Shown here: in pieces, positions 47,340 to 59,322 of the stretch | Position numbering within the stretch: the first letter of the stretch is position 1 | How the letters are laid out: every line of letters starts with the position of its first letter | Assembly: GCA_963978905.1 (NCBI GenBank) | Contig: OZ022258.1 | Location: forward strand, 58,264,591 to 58,328,590 | Source: Trichostrongylus colubriformis | Taxonomy: Eukaryota > Nematoda > Chromadorea > Rhabditida > Trichostrongylidae | Direction of reading: 5' to 3' | DNA: 64,000 bases | Made by a program: the position numbers and the translations under genes | The notes under the pieces: generated by a model | What the model was told of the DNA's origin: nothing | Databases searched by the model: none | What the model saw: only the letters and a program-made list of their open reading frames with translations

Positions 47340-50300
47340 TCAATCTAGCTTTATAAGAGCACCATCCTGTGAAGAGTAAGGGGAAGAGCTTGACGTGAGT
47401 GCAGAATCAGAAGCATCAGAATTCGATGAACCACTGCTGATAACATTCCAATCATCGCTTAGACCCGAAGGTGGCTGCATCATGTAGTTGAAGGTTGTAC
47501 TTCGCACGGGTTCATTGGAGGACGCCATTTTTCTATCTTCTCCAGTTTCATACGATGCTTTTTTCTTTCGAGGGAGTGGCCTGAAAGTACTGTGCAAAGA
47601 AGACAACAACATGAACGAGACAACTATTTCTTGGATATCAGGGAAACTCAGAAGGGAAGGACACCATTGTTTTGACGATTAAATTTCCTCGCAAAATTTA
47701 ATCAGAAAGTGCCGGGTGCCCAGTGTCTCTATCTTGGTTAGTTGGGCAGAATATGAGCTGCCCTCCATATTTGAAAAACATTCTCACTACTATACACGTC
47801 TGGTTATATCGCTCGATAGTGAGACTATAGGCTTCCACTGTCCCGCCACAAAATTTAAAAACATCGGTGCAAACACTATAAACAACAAAACAGCAATAAT
47901 TAGCACATATCCCCGGAAAGGATGAAGTGCGGGTTCGAGTCCCGTTCGACACGAAGCTCTTGCCCATAACTCAGCATCCTAGTAGTAGCTAAAAACACTT
48001 ACATTGGGGCTCTCCCATTTATAAGTCAATGCGTCAGGCGACGTAAAAGAGGTAAGAAATAGGCAACCAAAGGGGAAGAGAAGAACGACATGAAAACTTA
48101 TCACATCCAATTGTTTTCCTAAACCCAGTTAGAGCAGCCTTAGTGCCTTAGTGACTAATGGTTGGGGTGCACCAAGAGTACAGTTGTGCTTATAAAGGGA
48201 TCCAGGTGCCCACAAAAAGGAGTCGACATATTCCAATACCGCGAAGTGTGTCATTGAACAAACAATGCAGACATCAGCATTTTAGTGCTAGAAAATACTT
48301 GGAGAGGACACGAAATTTTCTATTAAGTTCTTATTGGCTCTTTTAACTTAATCAAAAAAGTTCTATCAAGTAGATAAAACTTACTGAGCAATTGCCTGAA
48401 ATAGCGCGACCACTACGAAGCAAATCATGTAAATTGTGACAAGGCGAGTAAACAGGACAATATTACGACTGGCAGTTGGATCTGAAGAATTCCACTTCCA
48501 TTCGAAACGAGTGGAACCCGGTGCACCATTGGGATATCTGAATCTGATCTTGAGAGAAAAAGCATGATAAAAAATCACGTTCACTCCAAGCTTGCCTCAG
48601 CTTGATGCTATTAATGAGGTAAACCTGACCTTGAATGAAACTGTTGCCATCGTGTAGCACGTTCCCTGGCAAACTGTTCCCAAATCCTCTCTCCTTCCCG
48701 TCGAAATTGTGAATCATACGCTTCTCTCTCGGCTTGCATCTTTTTGAAATGCTCCCATATCTGCGAGAAAAAATGTATGCAAAAATCACATCATTAAGAC
48801 TCAATCAACCAAGTTATTGGTTATTTCTCCCTACTTCTCTTAGCTAATTTTGAATGCAATAATCACCCGCTCGTATTCCTGTTGCGTATAATGCTTGCTG
48901 TAAAAAGGATTCTGTCGTCGTTGTCGTTGGCCAAAGGACTGCTAAAATTATCCACATAATTCAAAAGTCTGGGAAGAGAACGCTCCCCAATACCCTGTAG
49001 TCAGTGTAGTCAGATGACCCATCCGTGAACCGCCCTCCTCGTCCAGTTGTACTACCGTCATAGATTCTTCTTCTTTCGGGATCCTTAAGACACTCATATG
49101 CCTCTGTGATTTCGATGAACTTCGACTCTGTGCCTGCGCTTCGCCCAGCGACATCTGGATGATACTGGAAATAGGGATAACAACTTGTAGTCTAATTCAG
49201 ATGTGAAAAAAGGGTATTTGACATTAAAGGAACCGAAGGGGTCCGAAACAAGAGAAAAATACAAAGAAATGAGCATTTTGTAACGAACGCAGAAGGTTAG
49301 AAGCGATAGTCGGTGAAAAAACCCGAATTCAAAAGTGCATCGCTGCGGTGTGTATTCGCGCCTCATTCGCACCATCGCACTGACTTTCCGAGTTGCCCGC
49401 TGTAGCAGACGGGCTGTGGTCCAACATTAGTTGTAGCACCTGACTCCCAGCGCAGTGGAGTGGCCATTCCCAACTATTAGGTTGATTCATAATAAATCGG
49501 ACAAATGGTAGTGATGATTTCTAGAGATCATAACTCAGTAACGAATTAACGAAAATGGACGCGCGAGGTACCGTTGGAATGAGTATGAAAAGCTCTTCAA
49601 AGTACCGCAAAATAATCACTCCAAAGTGAATTCATTCCGCCACAATGCCGCACGATTTCAAGCGGTCCAGAGACCACATCCGCAACGTCATACTATTTAT
49701 ATCGCTATCTGGCCAGGAACTCGCGGATATCGGCAGACGTCCGATAGAAGTTCACAAGGAGCATGCCCCCGGCAGAAGTACACTGTAGTTGTAGCATTCG
49801 AAGTTTGCGTCAGGCGACTATTCCATCGAAGACGAAAACCGCGGTTGGTGGAGCGTACAAGGCGTAGAGTACTGGGAGCTGCTCGATGAAGGTACCACAG
49901 TATCCGCCGACGTCTACGTTCGTCAATTACGAGAATTGAAGGCCAATGTCCAAAGTTCGCCACGGCGGCGGTCACATGTCTACTTCCAGCACGACAACGT
50001 GTCTACTTCCACAGACCGCACTTCGCAAGATCGACCAAGGCCGAGCTGCTGTCGTACAGTTGGACCGTACTTCTATACCCACCGTACTCCCCAGACCTGG
50101 CCCCTTCAGATTTCCACCTTTTCTCCCACAGCCAACGCCACCTGGACGGCCAAGACTTCAAAACTCGCGACGACGTCAAGACGGCACTCGGCAACTTCTT
50201 CGAGCTCCAGCTTCCGGCCTTCTGGAGCAAGGGCATCCATGATCTGCCTATACCGTGGCAGAAGGTCATCGATAAAGATGGAGTATATTTCAAGTGAATC

Positions 50301-50998
50301 CCTGTTGTCGTAAAAAAATTGTACGACAATGATTAAAATTGGTCAATTTGTCCGATTTATTATGAATCAACCTAATACATTAGCATTCATGTAAGTACAT
50401 CAAGAAACAGTATAAGAAAGAATAAAGGAAACAGTAAAAGGGAAAAGCAAATTTGTAAAAGAAACATCTTCTCTTGGCACCATGCCACGGCGTCAAATTG
50501 GGGAGTTTGTGCAATGGCGGCCACTTGAACTCGTCCACACTACGTCTGCTCTACCGTAGGCCAAAATTGCCTCCTTCTGGTGTCTTTAAGAACTGCGATA
50601 TTGCGCGGTACTTTTCCACTGCTGCCGATCGTTTCTTATCCGGACTATCTCCATTTTACGATCAGTCGCGCTGCACATCTCGCCTTTCCATTTCTTCCCC
50701 CTTCCCTTTTCGATTTTCTTTAGCATCCTTTACTACTTTTTCACATTTTCTGAATTCTGCCTCGTATAAAGGGAGTAAGCAACCCCGTCAAACTATTGTA
50801 GACAGATTGCCTGATATCTCGCTTACCTTCTTCGACAGCTGATAATACGCCTGCTTTATCTGACGCTGCGTTGCATCCCGGTCCACACCCAGGACTTGAT
50901 AATAGTCTTTCCTGCAATAGTGAAAAATGAAATGACAACATTACCACCCTTCACTTTCGTTCTTGATAGTTATACCTCGTAAAGCGAATACACTGCAT
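47340..50998 (-). CDS. J-domain protein with C-terminal membrane segment, DNAJC30-like
   Basis: Hsp70 co-chaperone of 292 aa, probably anchored in a membrane. Exons: 50998-50976, 50911-50827, 49164-48994, 48941-48867, 48760-48630, 48537-48385, 47580-47340 (TGA stop); all phases agree. The J domain is split over exons 1-3: [20 protein letters not shown], the HPD loop in YHPDVAG, then [19 protein letters not shown] charged stretch follows (NPFYSKHY...[13 protein letters not shown]...[14 protein letters not shown]), then a hydrophobic segment in exon 6 ([20 protein letters not shown]) and a Ser-rich tail. This layout recalls human DNAJC30, a mitochondrial inner-membrane J-protein, but the tail here is longer and the assignment is only moderate. 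The first coding exon is 23 nt, and a mariner-type fold-back ends 18 bases upstream of its ATG. Intron 2 holds a MITE with a nested mariner. Confidence 0.88.
47901..47988 (+). repeat. SINE-like repeat with tRNA B box, copy 2
   Basis: Nearly identical to 4136-4223 including GGTTCGAGTCC, in the last intron of the DNAJC30-like gene. Confidence 0.6.
49224..50590. mobile_element. MITE copy split by a mariner insertion
   Basis: Same family as 2446-2899. The left part is 49224-49476 and the right part resumes at 50376, separated exactly by the mariner element and its TA duplication. It lies in intron 2 of the DNAJC30-like gene. Confidence 0.78.
49477..50375 (+). mobile_element. Internally deleted mariner element
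   Basis: 899 bp with 30-bp terminal inverted repeats (TTAGGTTGATTCATAATAAA...) and TA on both sides. The plus strand still shows the end of a mariner transposase: [32 protein letters not shown] and a VYFK stop. Frames are broken and the N-terminal half is mostly lost, so it is non-autonomous. It is inserted in the MITE copy at 49224-50590. Confidence 0.82.
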
Positions 50999-51015
50999 CA
51001 CCCCGTCTTTAAATA

Positions 51016-51703
51016 TTAGGTTGATCGGAAAGTTTTGATAGGGTTGAGATTTTTTTCTATTTTATTTTACAACTCAGCAAGTAATGCAGGCTAATCAACA
51101 ATATAATAAACATAGTTAGTTATAACATTGTCCCACCCAACGGGCAGGTCGGCGATTTTCTTCTCCCAGAATTAGGAGGATTAGGGTCAAAGAAGTCACC
51201 GACCACTTGTCCAAGGTGGTCATTGTTGACGAATTTTTTCGTTGCTAAGAAAACCTTAGGGGGCCGGAGCAAGTGGTTATCTGAAGGGATAACATGGGGA
51301 ATACAGGGAAATAGGACGGATGTGGAACCTTGTCCCAGCCAAGCTCTTCCAATTTTGCACGGGTCCCTCATATGGGTAAAGAGAGCCGTGCAAAATTGGA
51401 GGAGCTAGGTTGGGACCCGGTTCCACATGCACCCTATTCACCTGATACTGCCCTCTCAGATTACCACTTGTTCCGGCCCCCTAAGGCTTTCCTAGCAAAA
51501 AAAAATTCGTCACCTTGAACAAGTGGTCGGTGACTTCTTTGACTCCTAATCCTCCTAATTCTTGGAGAAGAAAATCGCTGACCTGCTCTTTAGGTGGGAC
51601 AATGTTATAACTAACGATGGTTATTATATTGTTGATTAGCCTGCACTACATGCTGAGTAATAAAAAACATCTCAACCCTATCAAAACTTTCCGATCAACC
51701 TAA
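51016..51703. mobile_element. Mariner-derived fold-back next to the DNAJC30-like start codon
   Basis: A 688-bp inverted repeat with TTAGGTTGATCGGAAAGTTT ends and TA flanks. Arms carry transposase remnants (HAPYSPDTALSDYHLFRPPK on the plus strand). The left end is 18 bases from the ATG of the DNAJC30-like gene, so it occupies that gene's leader or promoter. Confidence 0.8.
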
Positions 51704-51987
51704 TATATGTCAACAGCAAACGAGTCAAGCCACGCCAGAGCAGCTATTTTTTGCTCTCTCTGGAACATTGTCACCTTTTTTTGACGCATGATGCTGATGG
51801 ATATGCGCCATAAGTTACAATCGCACAACAAGAAGCGAGAGACCACAGCTACGCAACATCTAGAACGAAGTTTCCATTAACAGTTACCTAATATACCCTC
51901 AACATCGTGAGCCCCTAAATCAGCTGAGTGTCCATACTATACGAGTTTTTTTAAGCTCATCATCGTCATAATGGTAGCAGGAGTTAA

Positions 51988-52117
51988 GGCGGCGTTCATA
52001 CTTTGCGTATGCATGGAGTGGCGGCGTTCACAGGCACCGAGGCAGAGTGGCACAAGCGGAGACGCGGAGATATACGGCCACGCCTTACCGCTAGCACAGA
52101 AAAGTATGAATGCGGCT
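51988..52117. mobile_element. Harbinger-like MITE copy
   Basis: 130 bp flanked by TAA on both sides, with GGCGGCGTTCATACTTTGCG and AAAGTATGAATGCGGCT ends. Confidence 0.68.
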
Positions 52118-52179
52118 TAAGAATCCACCTTCAACGGAGCGTGCACGAAATTTCATAATTTAAAGTTCTCTCAAAATCG

Positions 52180-52560
52180 CTTTATTAGATACGTACATAA
52201 ACAGAAACATGAAAGACCGAGAAGTTTCCTTTGTTGCAAAGCAGAAATCGGAAAACTGGAAAAAGAGCAATTGTTTGCACTCCCGCCGAATATCTTAAAT
52301 AGCCGTCAGCGAGAACAGCGCAGTTCAAATCTTTGTGCCCGATGTTGATTTGCTTCTCACCCTGCCTCTCTGACCACGTCATACCGCCACAGCTTCCCCT
52401 TTTTGCTCCTAGAGCCCCCGGGGCCGGTCCCACTCAAACGCCCCACCCTGTCGTCCAGCACTTTTGAGGGTTGTATCTCGGCCGCATTCCTGTTTTCTCG
52501 CATGAAATTTTTGCACGCGGCTTTGTGAGCAAAAACAACATAAATACATGGGTAACACAT
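52180..52560 (-). repeat. Protein-like dispersed repeat, copy 2
   Basis: The minus strand reads CIYVVFAHKAACKNF, AEIQPSKVLDDRVGRLSGTG, then DLNCAVLADG and a GTACGTATCTAATAAAGCG end with a polyadenylation signal. It is related to 778-1420. Function unknown. Confidence 0.55.
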
Positions 52561-52635
52561 GACTTAAATTCCCGGTCGATCCCTTCAATTGACACTACTA
52601 TTCTGCCTCCGCCACTTTTCGTTGAGAAAATTGAA

Positions 52636-52680
52636 CCTCCGAAAACCTCCCTAGGAAAGCCCTAGGGAGGTTTTCGGAGG
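52636..52680. repeat. Perfect 20-bp hairpin
   Basis: CCTCCGAAAACCTCCCTAGG, a 5-base loop, then the exact complement. It lies between the two J-protein genes. Confidence 0.85.
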
Positions 52681-53691
52681 TCCCTAGGAAAGCGAACTCA
52701 CGATAGTGAAGAGGTGCTTACTTGTCGAGTCGCATGAAGGAAACAAAACACACGAGGAGCCTTCATGACGCTTAAGTTCGAAAGAACCGAACACACATAA
52801 TCTGAAAAAAAGGGCTTCTAGTCTTCACAGCAGCACGCTTCCTATACAGTCAGCAAGAAAGTAGTTGGTAACAGTAGCTGCTTAAGTTCACAGGCATTCA
52901 AAGGAGAAGTCGCCTCTCAAAAATCACACATACCACAGGAGATATGATAAAAAAATCTTCATTAAATTCAATAAATATCACCGATTGATGAACAGCCAAG
53001 GGAAATCCAGACAACCATAGACTAGAGGCACTTTACCGCATAGGTTTTGTAAGAAACGAAATTAGTATAATGTACAACCACAAATAAAACATCAAGTTGA
53101 AATTACTAAAATAAAGAACGAGCTGAGGGGAAACCGAATCAAAATCAACATAAGGAACATAATGCAACATTGCACTTAGGAGCCCAACAACAATGTCTTC
53201 AAACAACGATGTTTGAAATACTGGTTAAGTGGAGCGGGGTCCCACCAAACATTGAGCAAATCACAATGAAACACGTAGCTCACGAAGACACTATGTTCAA
53301 AGAGATCTTTGTCAAGATTTCTTGTCGGCAGCGAGATTCTCGGAAAATCGAGGATGTCGGGTGCGCCGCAAATAACTGCAAAGCGAACAAAGAGAATTTT
53401 CGGAACAAAAGTACTATCTGGCAAAGGAATTTGAGCATCTTCACCAGCAGCCAAACAGCAAAAAGTAGATGGCGCTATTTGAGCAAGTTTACCACACTAT
53501 AGTCAGAAATGGTCTAACCAGGAATGGCTCGATTGTGAGCTATTAGATAAGATTTGAATGTTCATGCACTGCCATAAATTCAAGCACTTCTATAGCCACT
53601 GAACAACTATAAAATGTTTTGAGCCTTTGCATACATTCCATCTGACTTCTCAAAAACAAGGAGCAGCCCTACCTTGAAATAAATAAAATAA

Positions 53692-55619
53692 TCACCTCAC
53701 ATAACCAATATTTGCGAGAACAAGCATGAACGCTAACAAAGCCAATACCACAAACATTCTATTTCTGTGTTTCTCCTTGTAGTACTCCTGCTCGAGATCT
53801 CTGAATCTGGAGTTCTCAAAAACACATACAAGTCATCACATAGAAATGCCAACTTCGACAACACTTACCTGAAATGGCTACTCACTGGCGAGCTGGGACC
53901 CCGAAGACCATTGTACACTTCATTTCTGTTTCTGTTAAGGCCGATGATTGTGCTTTGTTTGTATTTCAAATGGGATGCCTGAAATTGGTCAATGAGATGT
54001 ACGCTTTCAGTCTTTGACCCTCTTCATGCTAACCTAACCAAAGGTACTGTAGATAGATCATTAACAATTCCTACGATTTTCTAGAGGGCCGTTGGACGTA
54101 GCATATGAGTTCTGCTCTAATTATGCTGAACTATAAGAACGCGTAGGGAATTTCCAGGGTGTGAGCTCGTCCTAGTTTGGAAACCATGTAAATGTTTCGA
54201 GAAATAACTTCTATTACCTCTCGGAGATAACCGGCTGCATTAATCAGTCCACTATCATAGGTGGCTCGATTGGCAGGTTTCCGTAAACAGTCGTACGCTT
54301 CCTTCAACTAAACAAGGACATACGCTTCGGAGACTTACAAAAGCGAAATGAAAGATAAGAAAGAGCAAGACAGCAAATGGCTATCAGTCTGCAGATTGTA
54401 AAGTCATCAAATAATAAGACATACTTAAGAGAAGTGTCAAGAAATAACCCGGAGCGCAGAGACGGAGTAGGAGAGGAATACTTATAGCCTACGGGAAAAA
54501 GTGACAGCGATGGAAAGGCATATCAGTAGTAGAATTGGACCGGCTGGTTGTTTAAAGTCCCTCCGCAAAAAGCTCATAAATATAAAGTAGAACATACTAC
54601 TTCAGCGGAATTGGACGGATTCCGCTGTCCACTGAGGTTGTCAAAATCTCAAAACCTGGGAGGCCACGACAGAGGAAAGTGAAAAGATAGAATAAGGTAA
54701 GACTAAGTTTTCAATTATAAATTTTTGTAGAACAGATGACGCAAATAGAAAGAGTTTACCGGAACATTTTAGCTAAAACGATCAATGTTGGAGAACTCAC
54801 CTCCATAAAAGACTCGGTGTCCGAGCTTCGCCTCCATCCTTTGCGTCTATCTTGTGATGGTGCTCTACGATCAGGATGTAGCTAAAATCACAAATAACTT
54901 TTGTAAAAGAGCGTTGAAAACATCAATTCTATAGCGAATCGTCAGTGTTTTCAGCGCAATCGAGAGCGGAAGTAAAGTAAATCAAATTCCCAAGCGCTTG
55001 CAAATGACTTTCCAAAACTTCGATCAAAATTGACGAGCAGAGCAAGTTGAGATCCCCAAAAATTTAAGCCTCCAGTAATCATTACACACAAGTTCGCCTC
55101 ACAAGGCAGAATGATAGTGAAGAACACTTTGACAACGCAAAAGACCACCCATTTCCCAGGGAAACAAAAAAGAATGCGATCAAGCGAAAGTTTCTTGTTA
55201 CGTCTGAACGACGATCGAAACGCAGAACTTTCTGTCAAGGACTTAAGCACGTTGACAGACGATTTGTTTAATGAAAAAGAAAGGAACTGCAATGGGAACG
55301 TTTCCAAAAAAGGGACGTTTATTTCAATTACACAAGAAGAGGGGAAGGTGCAAAAATATGCTTATGTATTCATATCAACAGCATCCACAACGAAATATAT
55401 TAAATCAATATGAAGATCAACACGTCGGCTATATCTGCAAGGAAAAAACTGGATAAAGTGGATGACCTCATGCGACTTCTTGACGAATGCACTCCTGATC
55501 TCTTCCTGCGTAGCATTTTGCTCCACACCAAGTATCTCATAATAATTCGGTCTTCTAAACGACATCAAGTTAGAAACAAATAATTTGTTGAGCTTCACCA
55601 CGTAACTCCAAAAACGCAT
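53692..55619 (-). CDS. J-domain protein with C-terminal membrane anchor, DNAJC4-like
   Basis: Hsp70 co-chaperone of 182 aa. Exons: 55619-55467, 54881-54801, 54307-54218, 53978-53869, 53806-53692 (TGA stop), all in consistent phase. The basic N-terminus (MRFWSYVVKLNKLFV) could be a mitochondrial or signal-anchor sequence. The J domain follows: RRPNYYEILGVEQNATQEEI, SHELHPDRRAPS with the HPD triad, and LKEAYDCLRKPANRATYDSG. After a linker, the C-terminus is one hydrophobic segment (MFVVLALLAFMLVLANIGYV) followed by a single arginine and the stop. A J domain near the N-terminus with a terminal membrane helix resembles human DNAJC4; the organelle cannot be decided from sequence. It lies upstream of the other J-protein on the same strand, 2.7 kb apart, and the two are not close duplicates of one another. 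Confidence 0.88.
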
Positions 55620-56061
55620 TTTAAGACCGAGATGGGGCTATTTAGCTAGAAATCCCGATTGTTCTGGAAACCAGAAGCACTCAAAAATGATCCCACATTT
55701 CACAGCATTTTTTGCACAACAGTTTTAACTTAACCAACTGTGTTAACCACAGCTCTCATACACTGAAACCACAGCTCTCATACACTTATCTGTTATCGTC
55801 TCTTCCATTCCTTTGATGCTGTGCCTTTCCACTCTGCTTATTTCTACTTCTTGTGTTTTTCCAACACTTCGAATTCTTCCCCCTTTCATGGTGTACTTTT
55901 CTCTTCACGTACTGCTTTGTTCCACACTATTTCTTACTCCCTAACCGTCATTTTAGCACCATTTTGCCTTTCCCTCTCATTCGCACCGGCTTTTCCTCTA
56001 TTCCGTGCTCACAAGAGCCTCGATCCATTGGGTATCCCGAATTGACAGCCCCCTCAGGAAG

Positions 56062-56157
56062 TTAACAACAACTGAAAAAAGAGCGATCGCTCTGAATAAG
56101 TATCATCCATTAACAACAACTGAAAAAAGAGCGATCGCTCTGAATAAGTATCATCCA
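56062..56157. repeat. 48-bp tandem duplication with GCGATCGC palindrome
   Basis: Two identical units of 48 bases, each with AGAGCGATCGCTCT, a 14-base perfect palindrome. It lies upstream of the DNAJC4-like gene. Confidence 0.85.
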
Positions 56158-56945
56158 GTGTTACCGATCACCAATGGCACTGTTCATATTCAGGACTGCC
56201 TCACGACGAGAGGACGCGGTGAGTCTTTCGTCTAAGTGTAGGAACAGAAAACCTAGCAACAATTCAAGGTGAGCGAACAGAAGTGAATGAAAAAAATGCT
56301 TAAAAATTAAGGAGCAAAAAGGGTGAACGATTTCTAGCTAACGACGCCAAACCCATAAACATGTTATAAAGATGTGATCCTGATGGATAGAAGGAAATAT
56401 GAAAGCAAAGGGACCAACCTGGGCAAGTACGAAACTCCGCGTTTCAAGAAAACGGATGCTCCACGTGATCGCGTTAAGGTTAGCATAGAACACCTCCGCA
56501 CCTCCGATCATATGGCGACAGTGAACACAATTTACATGCTAAAATGCATAGCAATTCAGAGCTTAAAAGAACGAATTAGATGTGCGATGCGAAGCGATCC
56601 CAATTATATCAGCTGCATTGTTCAGACCTATTAATACTGTACTCAGCAACATAGTAAGACCTCAATGCTGGAGGACAAACTTTCCGGCCAACGAACTCTT
56701 TCACTTTCTTGTGAAGAAAGGATGCGCCATCCTCATTTTGCTTCTTCCTTACAATTAGATTGTTCAAAACTAGATAGTAAACCTTCAACAAGCTCGTGGA
56801 ACGAATCTTGCAAGGCACATGTATTGGGTTCTGACAAGCACGCGTTTATTTCCTTAAAAGACGGACCCACACTTTACACAACTAGATAAGTAAAAATAAG
56901 AAAAACTTTCCCAAGACCTTCCGATGCAAGATCCGTGGAAATGAA

Positions 56946-57339
56946 GGTGCTATGGGAGTTAGGGGGGACCAATCGGCAAAGGCAGCAGTCGCGTCCAGTT
57001 TCTGCTTACAGGCACTCTCAAGGTTATCTTATGCCTATGTACAGCCAAATAACTGAGAAACGATTGAATCATTCTTTCATTAGTATGTTATGAAAAATCC
57101 GCTACAACTAGACTAAACAACCATTTACGCGTATTCGCCTAAGCTTAGAGAAAGGGAATCTTCCTCCCCAAGGCTTAGGCTAACATAGGATGAAAAATAG
57201 CACGAATTCGCTACATCAGAATGGTTCCTGTGCGAAACTAGAACCCGATTCGGCTAGCGCTATGGCTTCTCTGCGCTCAGCCATGACGTCAGAGACGTAG
57301 AGCACAGTGCGCTGGCCCCCCCCTAACTCCCATAGCACC
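56946..57339. mobile_element. hAT-like MITE
   Basis: 394 bp with ends GGTGCTATGGGAGTTAGGGG and the complement, flanked by a perfect 8-bp duplication GAAATGAA, the size typical of hAT elements. No coding capacity. A short inverted repeat (57137-57181) lies inside. Confidence 0.78.
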
Positions 57340-57464
57340 GAAATGAAAACCCTACAAATTTTCAAAGCAACCAAATTACAACCATAAGTCTTGCCACCAA
57401 CACGCACAAGGGACCTATTTCAAATATTTATGACGAGAACAGTAGTAGGAAAAGTGAGTCGTTA

Positions 57465-57552
57465 GGCCGCGGTCATACTTTGCGCAAGCTGCGTTAGTTG
57501 ACGCCGGCACCGGCGTCAACTAACGCAGCTTGCGCAAAGTATGACCGCGGCC
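57465..57552. mobile_element. Minimal palindromic Harbinger-like MITE
   Basis: 88 bp flanked by TTA on both sides and made only of two 44-base arms that match except at the central position. The ends are GGCCGCGGTCATACTTTGCG. It would fold into a complete hairpin. Confidence 0.78.
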
Positions 57553-58040
57553 TTAGATAAATCTGGGAGAAGTCAGACGGCCCATGCGCCCCATTGGCAA
57601 ATTAGCTGCCAGGGGCGCGCCAAACGACATACACCCGTTACACCGTAGTCCGATGGCAAAGCCTTCGTAATTTTCCCTTCACACACCTCAACTGTATTAG
57701 TCAAAGCTACGTAAGGCAGAAATTAATGAAGTAATAATGGGGTCCTTCTTCTTATTCTTTGATTTGGGCTGGACTTTGCCATCATTTTCATGACCTTGTA
57801 GCTTCTGGTTCTTGGTATCTATGCTCATCAGGGAAACACTTATGGAATGCTATACGGAGCATGTAAACTATGATTGACATCAAAGCATGCTTCACTAAAC
57901 GATCACATATGAAGATGCAATAACAAACTCGCATTCCACAATGCTGTCTTTTCGAGAAAGCTACAGTGAACGTCAAAACGGGAATCTTACGAGAATACAG
58001 GGAGAGACGAGTAGGGTCCTAATAAGTCCAAAGTAATTAA

Positions 58041-58939
58041 GGTCAAAATGGCACGGGAGGAAACGCGGCTAGCCATTAAAATTCTCGTTAGATCTGGAAC
58101 GGCCCCAGACGGCTAGAGGACAGAAAATGGCTGACAACGCTGACAAGCTTCTTCCCTGAAACGGCTTAGGCAAATCTGGAAGCGCCTCGACGGCTCGAGG
58201 GCACACCCCCTGTTGCAAACGGCGCCCCATGGATGGTCCGCTTGAATTGCGGGCCACGCCTAGCCTGCCCTCCCGGGTCCTAATGTGCGAGGCTGTACTA
58301 GCAGGGGACCTGATAACTACGTTGGCCAGGCTGACGCCTGGGAACTTTCCCCACTCACACCCGACTGCACTATAACATTAAAGTGATACGACACCAACAC
58401 ACACAATGCAAGAAAGGTGAGGGAGTTCTTCTAGTAGCACACGAGAATGATACACGAAAGAACTAAGAAGTTCATATGGAATACGACAATACCAAACAAG
58501 ATATAAACCTGAACTAGAAGGTAACTCACGCCGGGCTCTCGCTACGAGCCCCGTCCGACGACAGTCTGAGGCGGTTCAGGAGGATTCCAAAAGTCGGGAC
58601 AATTCCGCTGCTTGTTCTAAGGGTCCAAGCCCCGGGGTGCCGCCGCCGGCCTCGGTAGAGAGGCCCGTGTGGTAAACGAAAGAAGGGCGAACTATACTCC
58701 ACACGACTTGAAGAACCCGACGAAAAAGACTGCCCGGGGAGGTACGTGATGGTGCCGCGGTGTGCAGCGGTCGTTCGATATCGAACGATCACGGAATATG
58801 ACCTACGTGGCGAGGCGGCGGTAAACCCACGGAAACCCATGCGCCACGGGAACTGAGGAGCGATCCTCGCTATTCGCGACACCCCCACTGCAAGGTTGAC
58901 GCTGCCGCCAAGCCGCGTCTCCTCCGTGCCATTTTGACC
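58041..58939. mobile_element. GC-rich TIR element, unclassified
   Basis: About 900 bp bounded by GGTCAAAATGGCACGGGAGG and the imperfect complement (CCTCCGTGCCATTTTGACC). The interior is much richer in G and C than its surroundings and contains a GTTCGATATCGAAC palindrome. No target duplication is clear and no protein is recognisable. Confidence 0.6.
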
Positions 58940-59146
58940 CGATAACCATTATATGTACAATGACACACAGGGATGACAATTTTCAAGTGTTGTGAACCAC
59001 TTCTTCATCAGTGAATCAAAACTGTCTTACAAAAGGTTTATGGTCAATTGAACTGCAATGAATTCTTATTACAGACACCTATAATCCATAACAAATTATA
59101 TATGAATCAAAAATTACTCTATCGTCTAGAACCTGTTAAATCGTAA

Positions 59147-59322
59147 GGCCGCGTTTATACTTTGCGGTGCCAGCGGCAGGGCGAGGTTGCGCGTCTCGGC
59201 TCCTCCACTTCTCATCAACTTCTCATCTTGTCATATCCTGCGTCGTCTCTGTACTTCCCCGACACCTTTGCCTCGCCGCCTGTGAACGCAGCTACGCCCT
59301 GTCGCAGAGTATGAACTCGGCC
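59147..59322. mobile_element. Harbinger-like MITE copy
   Basis: 176 bp flanked by TAA on both sides, with GGCCGCGTTTATACTTTGCG and CGCAGAGTATGAACTCGGCC ends. The interior is inverted relative to the other long copies. Confidence 0.72.

Larger units (their letters stand above)
50999..53691. other. Gap between the two J-protein genes
   Basis: It contains the mariner fold-back, a Harbinger-like MITE, the protein-like repeat and a perfect hairpin. Open frames around 53170-53500 on both strands overlap each other and match nothing I know. Confidence 0.5.

Noticed and set aside
49626..50329. Several open frames of about 90-125 aa
   Set aside because: They are frame-shifted or antisense readings of the mariner transposase remnant.
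53170..53502. Open frames of 110 aa (+) and 92 aa (-)
   Set aside because: They overlap on opposite strands just past the DNAJC4-like stop, match no known family and have no splice context. They may be 3' UTR.
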